This document shows positions 48,123-58,891 of a stretch of 64,000 bases of DNA, piece after piece. The stretch comes from Trichosporon coremiiforme. Its lineage: Eukaryota; Basidiomycota; Tremellomycetes; Trichosporonales; Trichosporonaceae. The translations under genes were made by a program, and so were the position numbers. Positions within the stretch are counted from its first letter, which is position 1; every line of letters starts with the position of its first letter. The stretch covers positions 1,955,518-2,019,517 of the forward strand of contig BCJJ01000002.1 of assembly GCA_039545355.1 (NCBI GenBank), in the 5' to 3' direction. The notes beneath the pieces are model-generated. The model was not told the DNA's origin. It ran no database searches and saw only the letters and a list, made by a program, of their open reading frames with translations.

Positions 48123-49580
48123 ATGCCCACCGAATCCCCTGCGGCTCCCCTCCAGGGGAGCGGCGGCAACAGCGCCGGGCCGTCGCTCCCCACCCCTTCG
48201 TCGCTCAAATGCACCTGGTGTGGCGCCGCGTCGTCTGGCCAAGCAGACGGCATCATCTTCCTCGGCCAGCAGATGGAGCGCGTGTGCGCGACCTGCATGC
48301 GGACCGACCAGCTCGAGCTCGGCGGCATCACGACCGGTCTTGGCCTTGACATCGCGGGGTCTAGCAACCTCGTCGCTGCGCCTTCCTCGTCGGCGTTCGA
48401 CTTTTCGCGCCTCCGCGATGCGATCCGCGCGCGCGGTGCTGCGTCCGAGAGCAAGGACGACGATGGAGCTGCGTCTTCTTCATCCCCTGCGTCGCCGCAG
48501 GAGCCCACCCCAGCTGCCTCTGTCACTCCACTCGTGATCCCGGGCTCTGTTCGTGCGCCAGCTTCGCCCACCGAGGAGACTGCCGCCGAGAGCCCGACGC
48601 TTCACTCAAAGTCTCTCCCTGCCGTGCGAACTGCCCCGTGGGCGACCGCCAACCCCACCCGGAACGCCCCTTCTCTTGCCCCGATGACGCCCGCCAAGCG
48701 CGACACTGTCGAAGAGCGTGCCTCGAACCCGCTTCTCGAGGTCGGTAGCCGGGGCGTGCCCTCGACAGCTCGCGGGTGTCTGTACCCCGGCTCGGTCTTC
48801 CGCGGTACCCAGTCTTCGGGCAGGAACAGCTACGATGTGCAGATCCAGATCGCCGACGTCAACCTTAACGAGTGCACGCTCTGCGGTTACCTGACCATCT
48901 GGAAGTTGACCGACGCTCATCCCGAGCTCACGACATACTTTGATGCCGAAATTATTGGCCCCAAGTACGGCTTCGTAACCGGTCCGCGTTACGGTGCCAA
49001 GGAGCATGACGACATGCGCCACTGGGGCCGCTTCGAGGAGTTCCGCCGCCCCTCGACGCGCGCCGACATTGTCCGACCTGAGCAGCTTCTCCGCGACCCC
49101 CTCCCCGACACTAGCAGCGGCGAGATCCGCCCGAAGGAGCGCGAGTTTGTCTTCCTCCGCATCAAGGAGAAGTTCCTTGTCCCCAACCATCACGATCGCG
49201 ACATCTCGGGGGCGTCGTTCGCAGGTGAGCGCAACTGGGCCGTATGAGCTGTCGTCAAATGGATCCTTCAGCTAACCCCAGGCTTCTACTACGCAATGGT
49301 GGACCTGTCCCCGACGCTTGAGCCAGCGACGCCTACCTCGCCTCTGCTGAAGTCGCCCCGCTCGCCCGGTCGCCGCCCCTCGATAAGCGAGCGCCGGCAG
49401 AGCACGTCCGGGGCGCGTCCCGATGCGCCCCGCCGCCAGTCGTCCCGCGTCCCAGCGCCCGTGAGCAACGACGCTACCCTCCGCGGATACTACTTCCACT
49501 GCCTCAATCACGAGCCCTTCCAGGAACTCAGCCTCGTGCACGTCCCGTCGAACAGTGCGGGGACGTTTGAGCTGCGTTGA
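48123..49580 (+). CDS. GID4: GID4/Vid24 homologue, substrate receptor of the GID (CTLH) E3 ligase
   Basis: Two exons join in phase: 48123-49224 and 49282-49580, giving 466 residues. The Vid24/GID4 beta-barrel starts near residue 220 (GCLYPGSVFRGTQSSGRNSY), continues through YDVQIQIADVNLNECTLCGY, FDAEIIGPKYGFVT and HWGRFEEFRRP to DISGASFAG, then joins FYYAMVDLSP across the intron and ends with YYFHCLNHEPFQELSLVHV. GID4 recognises Pro/N-degrons for degradation of gluconeogenic enzymes in yeast. Two oddities: a Ser/Arg/Pro-rich insertion of about 60 residues before the last strands, and an N-terminal C-x2-C-x21-C-x2-C motif (C30, C33, C55, C58) resembling a zinc ribbon. Splicing is unambiguous. 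Confidence 0.93.
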
Positions 49581-50328
49581 GTCTGCCCCGCGGCCCCGCA
49601 AGGGGCGCGGCCGCAGGCGGTCTTGGCTACCTGCTGAACTGCGCTCATGTGTCTGGCCGCACTCTGCCAGTGAAGTCGGCCCACCCACCGCGCCTCGCTC
49701 CAGCTTGGCTCACGACACCGTAACCGCCCACGTTCTGCGGCCAAACCTCACCACTCCACGAACTCGACGCACACGCCATCTGAAAGAATCCCGAATCACC
49801 CCTGTACATCAATACTCCCCCGATCATCGCCCCCATCTTATCGACACGAATCTGAAGTCCGCCCGCACCAGTAGTTGTAGTTTAGTTGTCGCAGTTAGGA
49901 AAGAGTGTATGCAGAGTCAGAAGTGGCCCGTAAAGAGAGCCACTCCGTATCTAGGCGCAGGACAAGAAGCCTGCGTCGCAGTTGCTTGCGCAGCCGAAGG
50001 GACACGTGATGCTGTTTTGGCTATGGCGGTTAGATGACTGGATGCAACTAGGCCTGATCGCCTTTTTCGGTGGCTCTACTCATGTCCTCTTTCACACGCC
50101 TATACTCCCCCAGCCAGCGAGAGGTTGACCATCGCCTCCAGCTCCTCCGGGAAAGAAGGAGGGATCAGGGAAGTGGTCGCCAACAAATCCATCTTGGCCT
50201 GGCTCCGCCCGGCGTTCTGAGGTGGGACAGCTCCACCTGCGTTCTGCCGGGCGTGCAGGGGGTGTGGAGGCGGTTCACCTCGTCCCACCCGGTGAAAAAG
50301 GCGTGCTTTGAAGTGAGGGAGGGGGATA
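49581..50328. other. Spacer downstream of GID4
   Basis: No gene is firmly supported. A minus-strand frame over 50100-50489 ends in MDLLATTSLIPPSFPEELEA and looks mildly protein-like, but it has no acceptable upstream exon. A CACGTG occurs at 50003-50008. Confidence 0.4.
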
Positions 50329-50914
50329 ATGTTAGGCGTACGAAGGCGCTTTGACGGGCGGTATCGACTCACAGAGGCGGATGTCACTTGGCCACCCACC
50401 CGCGAATGTACAGAGACCATCGGCTCGCTGTCTTCTGTTTTACGTATCCTCATCCCCCTCCCTCCCATACCTTCATTCTTCCTCCCCATATCCTAGCTTG
50501 CTCTATTGTACTCGCCAGGACCGCTGGACAGTGACACCAGCTGACGTCCAGAGCGAGGACGATTCAGTTTGGCTGCAAGGACATGTCCTCATACACCCGC
50601 ACGTCACTCCCACACATCGCGCATTCACGGCCGCTCTGGCGGAGTTTCACGGCAGGATAGTTGAGCGGGAAGACTGGCGTCCGTCGATTCAGCTGTCCAG
50701 GAGAGGGTACGCGCACACGGTAGTTTGCACTGGTGTGTCAAGCTGCCTCTCCTGCCCTGGGCTGGGAACGTTGAGGGGGAGGGCGGCCAAGATTGCTATG
50801 ATTGTGGCCAGGAAAGAAATGGTAGAAGGTGGGGAAGGGCAGGGGGTTCAGGCGGAGGGACCTGAGATGGACGTCGACGAGGGCGAGGGCGGGGGTGCTG
50901 TCGAAGTGGTGTAA
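50329..50914 (+). CDS. Possible uncharacterised small gene (exon structure unresolved)
   Basis: Two stretches look protein-like. From the ATG at 50329 the frame reads MLGVRRRFDGRYRLTEADVT followed by WPPTRECTETIGSLSSVL. A second frame, open through 50914, reads SEDDSVWLQGHVLIHPHVTP, later KIAMIVARKEMV and an acidic tail (EMDVDEGEGGG). An acceptor with a good branch motif (GCTGACGTCCAG) precedes the second, but I could not find a donor that joins them in phase. The family is not recognised, and it may be a chance pair of ORFs. Confidence 0.3.
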
Positions 50915-52749
50915 CTTGTCGCATATCATCACCATCGAGTAGTACCGCGAATGCCACAAGACCATAGTTGAGCTGAGAGAAGCCATGTCGCCTCCCCCTT
51001 TTAAGAATCACCAACTAGACAGTATCCATCGTTACCAATGACTAGGGTCGATCTTGCGACCAGCGCCTGTCGTATCGCAGTGGCCGCTGCACTGAGCCCG
51101 CGTCCGTCGTGAGCTCGATATCTGCCTCCTGGTCAGTTACAACTGACTTTGTGGAAGCCCAGCTGCGGATGCGGTCGGCCTTCACTTCCTGTCTATGCAA
51201 ATACACTTGCTAGAAGGCTCTGCAGGCGTTAAACAGCTGTGCCTATCTTTAGGCGAGAGCGCGCTTTCACAGAATGGCTCTGTGGCTCTCAAGAGCGGTT
51301 TCGCGTTCCCCGACTGGAGGAATTCGCGGTCCATATGCCCATAGATGTCGGTTTCATCACGATCGCTGGCCGGGTCTTGCAGTCTCCGTGCAATACCAAG
51401 TGCCAGCAGTGACATTGCTGGAGAACTGCCCCTCATAAGCTACCCCGCCTCGCGGTGGACCATTACATCCCGTGGTGGCGACAGTCGCCTAGATTCTGCC
51501 GCCACTTGCCACCTTCACCTGAGTGCGTCAAGTGCTGTCCCACGCAGAGGTCTGCAATAAGCTTTAGCTAGCCGTTCCTTACCGCACAATGAGGTCGACT
51601 TGGCAGACAGCAATGCTAAGATACGAACGCGAACACATTCGGCTCCTGAGTTCAGGTCCGCTCCACGATCCACAAAGCTTAAAGTCCACACCGCCGAGGG
51701 AAGGTGCTGGAGACGGCCCGAAGGATCGTGAAGACTGCTATCTGACTGTGTCCTTCGATAGCGCATGAACACAACACATATGCCAAACTGTTCTGACTGA
51801 TAATCCTCTTCAATAGTGCTGTTGTGTTTGAATGTCCGTCTTCGCGGGGCGTGCTCGACACTCAAAGTTGGGGGTGCGAGAGAGGCGAAGAATGCGGTGT
51901 ATGGTGCCGGGCCTCGCGCGCGGGCTGGGCCGTATCCCCTATTCCAATTCGGCCGAGGGCTTAACTTCTTCCTCGCAGAAATCCGATCGCTTGACTGCTG
52001 TGTCGCCATGCCTGAGACAAGATGGAGGAGGGTTTCGGTTGGTGGCAGGATGTCAAGGATCGGACAAGATGATAAGCACGTGGTATTTGCCACCCAGCTG
52101 TCAAAGGGTTGCAACCGCGCCGACGTGCGACTGCGACATGGCGACGCGCCGATCAAGGGACACGGCCCTGTTTGCGCAGAAATCTCGTCCGATGCTCCAC
52201 CAGGTACAGGGCACAGAGACGGGGCCATCACATGTGGACGCACATGTGCAGGCTCGAGCAGCTTGCGTATTGAGTAGCTTGATTGCAATGCGTTGTACGT
52301 TGTGCAGTGGGCTGGAGGACGTTCCGATGCTGCATGGTCAGACAGCTGGAACATGTTGCGGACAATTCAGGCTGATATGAGTGGACGGCCTCCACCACTC
52401 CACCGCTGTTGACGCCTGGCTCCGGGTTGCGGCGATACGACTGAAACACTGAGGGGCCTGGGCTAGTCGCGGCGACATGGCTGGTGGGCGGGCACTGCTT
52501 GGCGTTCGTCCCTGGCGCTCAGACGTCACTTCAGGCTTGTCAGTGGAATATTTAGACAACTACAGCATTCAGCGGCGCCTGCAGCGTAGCAGCAGCGTGC
52601 ACAAAAGATCACGCCCATCGCATTCCAACGTTCGCACGCAATTCACACCCTTGCATACACCCGACAATCACTCGCATACTGTCCTTCCTTTCATCCGACT
52701 TCACCCTCCTTCATTCATCACTGCATGGCTCAAGCTAACTCCGCCCACG
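50915..52749. other. 1.8-kb spacer upstream of the SulP gene
   Basis: It contains a 279-codon minus-strand ORF (51515-52354), but composition and lack of motifs suggest a chance frame. The last 120 bp before the SulP start are C/T-rich. No gene is supported. Confidence 0.5.
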
Positions 52750-55543
52750 ATGCCGACATTCACAACATCTCCAGATAGCTCGCGCAACGCTACCCCCGCC
52801 TCCAGCAGGCTCGACCTCGCCGGCATGTCTTCCTCGCTCGGTGGCGCATCCTCCTCCACCCCTGTTCCCTCCGTCCGTATCACCGAGTCCTCCCGTCTCA
52901 TCGAGCCTCCTCCGGCAACCTACGGTGCTCTGTCCGACGACGAAGATGCTCCGAAACCGAACGAGGAGCCGCAGAATGGTGTGTTTGTTTATGCAACCAG
53001 CGAGCTGGTGTTGACGCCAGGTTCGCGCATGAAGCGCAAGAAGATAGGCGCCATGGTGGCCAAGAAGGTCCGCCAGCGCTCCAAGTACTACGTCCCCGTC
53101 ACGGAATGGCTGCCCCAGTACTCCTGGTCGTTGTGAGTCTCTGCATGCTGAACGGCGCTCAACCACGTTCGTGGCGATCCGCAGAAGAGCTGCGTAAGAA
53201 GTCACCTACGGCGTCGCACCTTTCGGCGCAGCTGCACATCGCTTCTGAACGAGCTGACGACGTCTTAGGTTCTCTGGTGACCTCGTTGCAGGCGTTTCGG
53301 TGGCTTGTCTTATGATCCCGCAGGTAGGTTACGAAGCCGTGGATGACAGACGAGGTCCGAGCCGTGACTAACCCACACAGACCATGTCGTATGCTTCTGC
53401 TCTGGCTCACCTCACCCCTGTGGCAGGTCTGTGGGCAAGCGCGATCCCGGCCTTCGTCTACGGTGCTCTTGGAACCTGCCGGTGAGCTGCATGGGTTGCC
53501 CGGGTTAGCTAATCTCAGTCAAATGTCGATGGGACCCGAAGCGTCACTGTCACTCATGATGGGTCAAATGATCGATAACTTCGTCTATGGAGACCCGCAC
53601 AGTGTTCCCGAGGACCCTGCCGCCGAAGGCATTGCTATCGCCGTCATGACCACTTTCACTGTCGGTGTGCTCACTTCGATCCTCGGCCTGCTGAGACTCG
53701 GGTTCCTGGACGTGGTGCTGAGCAGAGCCCTTCTGCGAGGTTTCATCACCGCCATTGGTGTGGTGAGTCAGGACGGATCAACGCCCTAAACGTGCGCAGC
53801 CTAACACCGCAGATCATTCTTATCGAACAGCTTCTCCCTCTTTTGGGTCTCAACCATCTCGTGGACGAAGGATATGACGTGCCCGAGCTGCCGATCCCGA
53901 AGCTGATCTTCACAATCCAGCACGTCAAGCTGTTCAACCCGTACACGATGACTCTGTCGCTGTCATGCTTGGCGTTCCTCATCCTGTCCAAGATTGGCAA
54001 GGGCGTCGCTACGAAGCGCCCTGGAGGCAAGTGGCTGCGCTTCGTCCCGGAGATTCTGGTGGTGGTGGTGAGCACGACTGGTGAGTGTCTGCAGGAAGGC
54101 TCCCGCTGACATACAGTCCTGAACAGCATTTTCCGATGGGACAAGCATGGCGTCGATATCTTGGGTCGAGTGAAGACAGACGCCGGGCCTCCTTTCGGAT
54201 CGCCTCTCACCAAGAGCACGGTCAAGTACTTCACTGCGACTGTGAGTTTCGGTTTCGGTTGCGTAACTGCCAACTGACGACAGTTCCCTACCGCCTTCGT
54301 TATGGCCGTCGTTGGTGTCGTTGACTCCATGGTCGCGGCTCGTGAGAATGCTGCGAAGTACGGATACCCCGTCAGCCCCAACCGTGAACTCGTGGCGCTC
54401 GGAGCTACCAACCTCGTTGCGTCTCTCATCACGGTCCCCGGTACCTTGCCCATCTTCGGATCGGTCACTCGTGAGTTCGTGTATAATGTCGCTGGCTGAC
54501 GTACAGGCTCTCGCCTCAATGGCCAGACCGGTGCCCGCACTCAGATGGCGAGCATCATCACCGCCATCATTCTTGTTCTTGCCGTTTTCTTCATCGTGCC
54601 GTGGCTGTTTTTCTTGCCTAAATGTGTTCTTTCAGCCATCATCACGACTGTTGTGTATTCCAGTGAGTGTCAGGATACAGGAAGAGGCTGACGTCAGTCC
54701 TCACTGAGGCACCTCATGAAATCATCTTCTACTACCAAACTCGAGCTTGGACCGACTTTCTGCAGATGGTCGGCACATTCGTGATCACCCTGTGCTTTTC
54801 CATCGAGGTGAGTTGCTCATGGTGTTATCGAAACCTAACAACAGATGGGTCTTGTCATCTCCGTCATCTTCTCTCTCATTCTTGTCATTCAGCGCAGCAC
54901 CCAGCCTCGCATCAAGATCATCGGTCGCAACCCTCACAGCGACGAGTGGGTCCCCATCGACGAGGACGAGGAGGCGCAGGAGGAGATCCCCGGTGTGGTA
55001 AGCACTCCGAGATAGTGAACATAGGCTGATTGCAGCTCGTCGTCAGGATCCGCGAGAGTCTCTCGTTTGCCAACACAGGTCAACTGAAGGAGCGACTTCG
55101 TCGCGTGAGTTAAGCTAATTCCATCCGTGCTCACTGTCAGCTGGAGCTCTACGGTCCGAAGAAGAGCCACCCTTCCGACGTCCCGCGTCGTGAGAACGCA
55201 AAGGCGATTATCCTCCACATGGGAGACGTAAGTAACCAGCGTACCAGATCGAAGCTGACTCTCGCAGGTTGAGGAGATCGACGCCAGTGCTCTCCAGATT
55301 CTGAACGAGCTCGTGCGCGCTTACGAGCAGCGTGGTGTAGGCATCTACTTCGCCCATCTGCGGCCCGCCCAGCTGGATCTGTTCCATATCGTCGGCATCC
55401 CTGAGTTGCTCGGCCCTCAGCGGTTCCACGCAAACCTCAGTTCGGCGATGCACGAGGTCGAGTCGCTCGGCTTCGGCTCGCGCGTCTTTGGCTCGCGCGT
55501 GCGCCTGCGCGAGGGGACGACTTCGTCCCTGAACCCGGCGTGA
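52750..55543 (+). CDS. SulP-family anion (sulfate) transporter with C-terminal STAS domain
   Basis: Thirteen exons join in phase: 52750-53132, 53269-53323, 53381-53481, 53519-53762, 53813-54080, 54117-54241, 54284-54470, 54507-54662, 54698-54807, 54845-54997, 55036-55104, 55141-55227 and 55268-55543, giving 737 residues. An N-terminal cytosolic part of about 125 residues precedes the SulP membrane domain, with FSGDLVAGVSVACLMIPQTM (the family signature leading into helix 1), LGLLRLGFLDVVLSRALLRG, and SRLNGQTGARTQMASIIT. A STAS domain occupies about residues 595-725 (LVVRIRESLSFANTGQLKER, then AKAIILHMGDVEEIDASALQ). The family moves sulfate or other anions. The sequence resembles the YPR003C-like fungal branch rather than the plasma-membrane Sul1/Sul2 (impression only), so vacuolar or endomembrane location is possible. 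Most of the 12 introns are 31-57 nt; the first is 136 nt. Confidence 0.94.
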
Positions 55544-55991
55544 GAGACTCTCCCATGTCACATAACTCTTATAACTGTACGACGGCGACGAGTGTGTACG
55601 ACACCGCGACGACAGTCCTAACCCTCTCGAACAGTAACGACCGCAACGAATACATAGACCAATAGATAACAAGTGCTAAATGTGATCGAATGTGTGTATA
55701 AGTGTCATAGGTGCGAGGCACATGGCATCGATGGACGTCTCACCGAGGTCACCGAGACATCGCTTGTCGTCAAGCACAGCGGAGGCATGCGTGGGCGTTC
55801 TCGGGGCCCGCCGCGCGCGCACGGGCGCTCGGTGGCGTCCTGGCTCGCGATAAGATAAGATGTGACAACGGCCATGCATTGGAGATTATAGAACCCGGTG
55901 CGGCAGCACCGCTCGGCTAATGACTATTACGCTCTGTGCGTCTCTGCTTTTCCTCCTCCTTACTCCTTCACCTTCAGCCCTACGGGTCAAC
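55544..55991. other. Convergent 3' flanks of SulP and MARVEL-like genes
   Basis: 448 bp between two stop codons. No coding or structural signal is seen. Confidence 0.5.
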
Positions 55992-56954
55992 TTAAGCGTC
56001 AACGTAGAGGTTCTGCTTGCGGACGCCGCCCCATCCGCGGGCCTTGAACGCGAGCGCCATGAGGTACAGGAGCGCGATGAAGAGCATGATGGTCGTGATC
56101 CAGCCGGTGACGACGGTCGCCTTGACCATGTTGCAGCGCGCGAAGAGGTCCGAGACTTCGCCGCAGTCGATCTTGTCGGTCAGAGCCGTGAGAGAGGCAG
56201 AGCCGGCCAGGTAAAGGATGAAGCCGATGATGACCCAGATCAGGTGCGGGAGAATGCCCCAGAGCTTGCTGTGGCCGAAGAGCTGGAAGCCGAACTGGAA
56301 AATGACTGTGGGGTTAGCATTGTGACGCGATGGGGGGGTAAGAGGCTCGAGAAAACCGGAGGGAGGGAGTGAGAGCGACGCGGTTCGAGGAGAAGGGAGG
56401 GCCGGCGGATACCACACTCGCAGCCAGGTGGCAAGAAGACGCCCGACAGCAAGATAGTTGGAACGCAAACGGCAGGCAGGGCAGGGCAGGCAGGGCAGAC
56501 AGAGGGGCCAGAGGGGCCAAACGGCGTGCCTCGGGAGAGGACTCCATCCTCGTCACTGTTCACCACATCTGTCCGCGTCCTCCTCTTCCTCATCCAAGCA
56601 TTGCGTGCACAGTCTTAGTCTTTGCTGCCCCGCCCTCTCGATGCAGTGGGGCACACGCATCCTTCGTCCCCCATACCCCAAGTTTCTCCATCGCTTCCGG
56701 CCCCGCCGCTGCCTTGAACGCCGCTGACGCCATGCGGCAGCCGTGGGATACTCACGAGCGAAGAACGTCGTCCAGACCGAGGCGACGAGCATGAGGCGGA
56801 TACGGTCGCGGTAGGCGTTGGTGTGCACGGGCGGGTATCCGTCGCTGTTGTACTTGCTAACAAGCGAGGCCGAGATACCGAGCGTGATGATCGAGATGAT
56901 CAGCATGATGCCGAAGATGATCGAGTACGAGATGCGGATGAAGCCCTCGTTCAT
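55992..56954 (-). CDS. MARVEL-like four-helix membrane protein (170 aa)
   Basis: Two exons join in phase: 56954-56756 and 56305-55992, giving 170 residues. Four hydrophobic helices are visible: SYSIIFGIMLIISIITLGIS, then RLMLVASVWTTFFALIFQFG across the junction, then LWGILPHLIWVIIGFILYLA, and VTGWITTIMLFIALLYLMAL. A conserved-looking Cys pair (IDCGEVSDLFARCNMVK) sits in the loop before the last helix. Length, topology and short tails match fungal MARVEL-domain proteins, which act in membrane organisation and eisosome or vesicle traffic; the exact role is unknown. The intron (450 nt) is much longer than usual here but uses a standard GTGAGT donor and a CTAACCCCACAG acceptor. Confidence 0.82.
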
Positions 56955-58891
56955 TGTGTCGTCTTTCTTTCCTTGGTTATGAGTGTCGATAGAAGTGTAG
57001 TGTTGTGTCAAGGGGCAACAGCAAGTCGAGCGGCGACGCAGGCCTTATATGCTCGTCCCATGATGAATGGCTCGGGCAACCCGCAGAAAAAGACTTTGCT
57101 CCGCGGGGGGTCTGACGGACGGGGGCTGCGGGAACCAGACCATATGGATCCAGGCGCCCAGGAGCACCTGGCCGGCGGGCTGCAAAAGACGTCATACATC
57201 CCCTTGCATCCTTGCACTCTTTGCGCCGGCGCTCTTCTCCGCTGGCGCGTTCACCCACTGGGCGCTGGCCGCTCACAGTGATCTCCAAAGAAGCTTGGCA
57301 GCGCATGGCAGCGCGTCAGAGGCGAAAAAAAGAGTTCATCGTTCGAGCCTGTTGTTTGCGCGGGCCTGACCTGACTGGCCCAAGTGAGCGCGTGGGGCGA
57401 CACACTATTGCGTACAAGTTTCGTCTTTTGAGCAAGGGACTCCCAGTGCGGAACGCAAGCGAAAGCAAGGGCCCAAGGGGAGTACAAGGGTGTAGGGGCC
57501 GATCATCAGCAGCAGTGAGTGGTGAGTGCAGAAGGCAGATCTTGAGCTGGGCTAGACCAGGCACCGGAACGTGCTCCTGACACTTCCTGATACGTCTTGA
57601 CGTCATGGTTCAAAAGCTCGGTCTTATCCCTTACCCCCTCTTAGGGACCCGCGTTGTTGTTCGGTTGCCTTTTGCTCCCGTCCCGGCGTATAATCGGAAG
57701 ATAGCCCCGCGAAAGCCACTCCTTCTTGTCACGTGACGAAATTGTGGGAGTAGAACGGCGAACGCGTGATGGCTGGCAGAACTGTTGATCAGCCGCCCAA
57801 ACAACGGTAGAGCCACGCGTTTAGTGTGCCGGTTTCGGAGCACGGAGTATCGTTTAAATCCAAATAGTCAATTCACTTTGGCGCTCTGGCATTGAGAGCG
57901 TGCTTAGCGTGCAGTCGGGATCTTTCTTATGCACGTTATGCACTGCAGGCTGGCAGTGGGGAAAGGGCTAAGCTTACCATGGCTGCGGTGCCAGCGCACA
58001 CCGTGTTCTAAAAAAACTGCAGATCGTTAATTCGGGCTGGCATCTGCACAGGTCGGTGGCCCGAGCAACGCACGCGTTGTCAAAGAAAGTCACAGCGCAC
58101 TGACCCCCACTCCACACCGCACGCGCTGCACGCCGCCTGCGCCGCCCACTCTTTGGTGACCATTGTACACAAGGCACTCGGCACAAGCCGGGCACAACCG
58201 GGAACACTACTGAAGGCACAGAGGGCACAGGAGGCGCGACTAGCGCAGCGCACCCAGCGGCCGAGCGCATGCAGAAGAAGCATTGGTTGGCCACCACCTA
58301 CCCCACACACCCCCGCAGCCCAACGTTGCATCGCTTTCGCGCCCTGTCTCATGCATTCCTTTCTTGACTCTACAGCATTGCTTCACTCTTGACCTCTCTC
58401 TCTCTGTTTGTATTTTACTCATACCTGCATCTCACCAGCAACTACGGCATAAGCAACATCTCATCACCTCACGACTATCGCATTGCACCAGCCTTAAACC
58501 GGTGCAAATTTGAAGGCAAGACCCAAGAAGCTTAACAAACCTCCGAGCGGCTGCAGTGCCGGCCGATCGAAAATCTCAAAGCGGCACCGCATCGACCCAG
58601 ATCCCCCCAACCCCCTCCCGCACAGCATCTGGCGAGCAAACAACCCTACACCTGGCCCGCAACCGCAACCGCAACCCGAACTGCAACCGCACGGGCGTTA
58701 TTCGGCAACACGCCAGGAAGCATAACAAAGGAAACAGACACGCCCAGGACCTTGCGTTCGCTCCTCTGCACATTCCAGTTGCACAAACCTTCCTCCGGGA
58801 CCCGGTCGCGACTCGGTTCTGCTTTCGGGCACCTTATCAGTGAAGGCGGCGTGCCTTTGGACCGACTCAACTCTCGACTACAACGATCACG
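56955..58891. other. 1.9-kb divergent spacer between MARVEL-like and glyoxal oxidase genes
   Basis: It holds the promoters of both genes. A 10-bp palindrome GTCACGTGAC (57728-57737) contains an E-box core. A patch of GCAACC repeats (about 58660-58685) lies 200 bp before the oxidase ATG. No gene is supported. Confidence 0.5.

Noticed and set aside
51515..52354. 279-codon minus-strand ORF upstream of the SulP gene
   Set aside because: No domain, no hydrophobic core pattern, composition like random GC-moderate DNA, and overlapping plus-strand ORFs are of similar quality.
57728..57737. GTCACGTGAC palindrome and other CACGTG sites as a Cbf1-type regulon
   Set aside because: About 16 CACGTG sites are expected by chance in 64 kb, and the observed ones are not concentrated at related genes.
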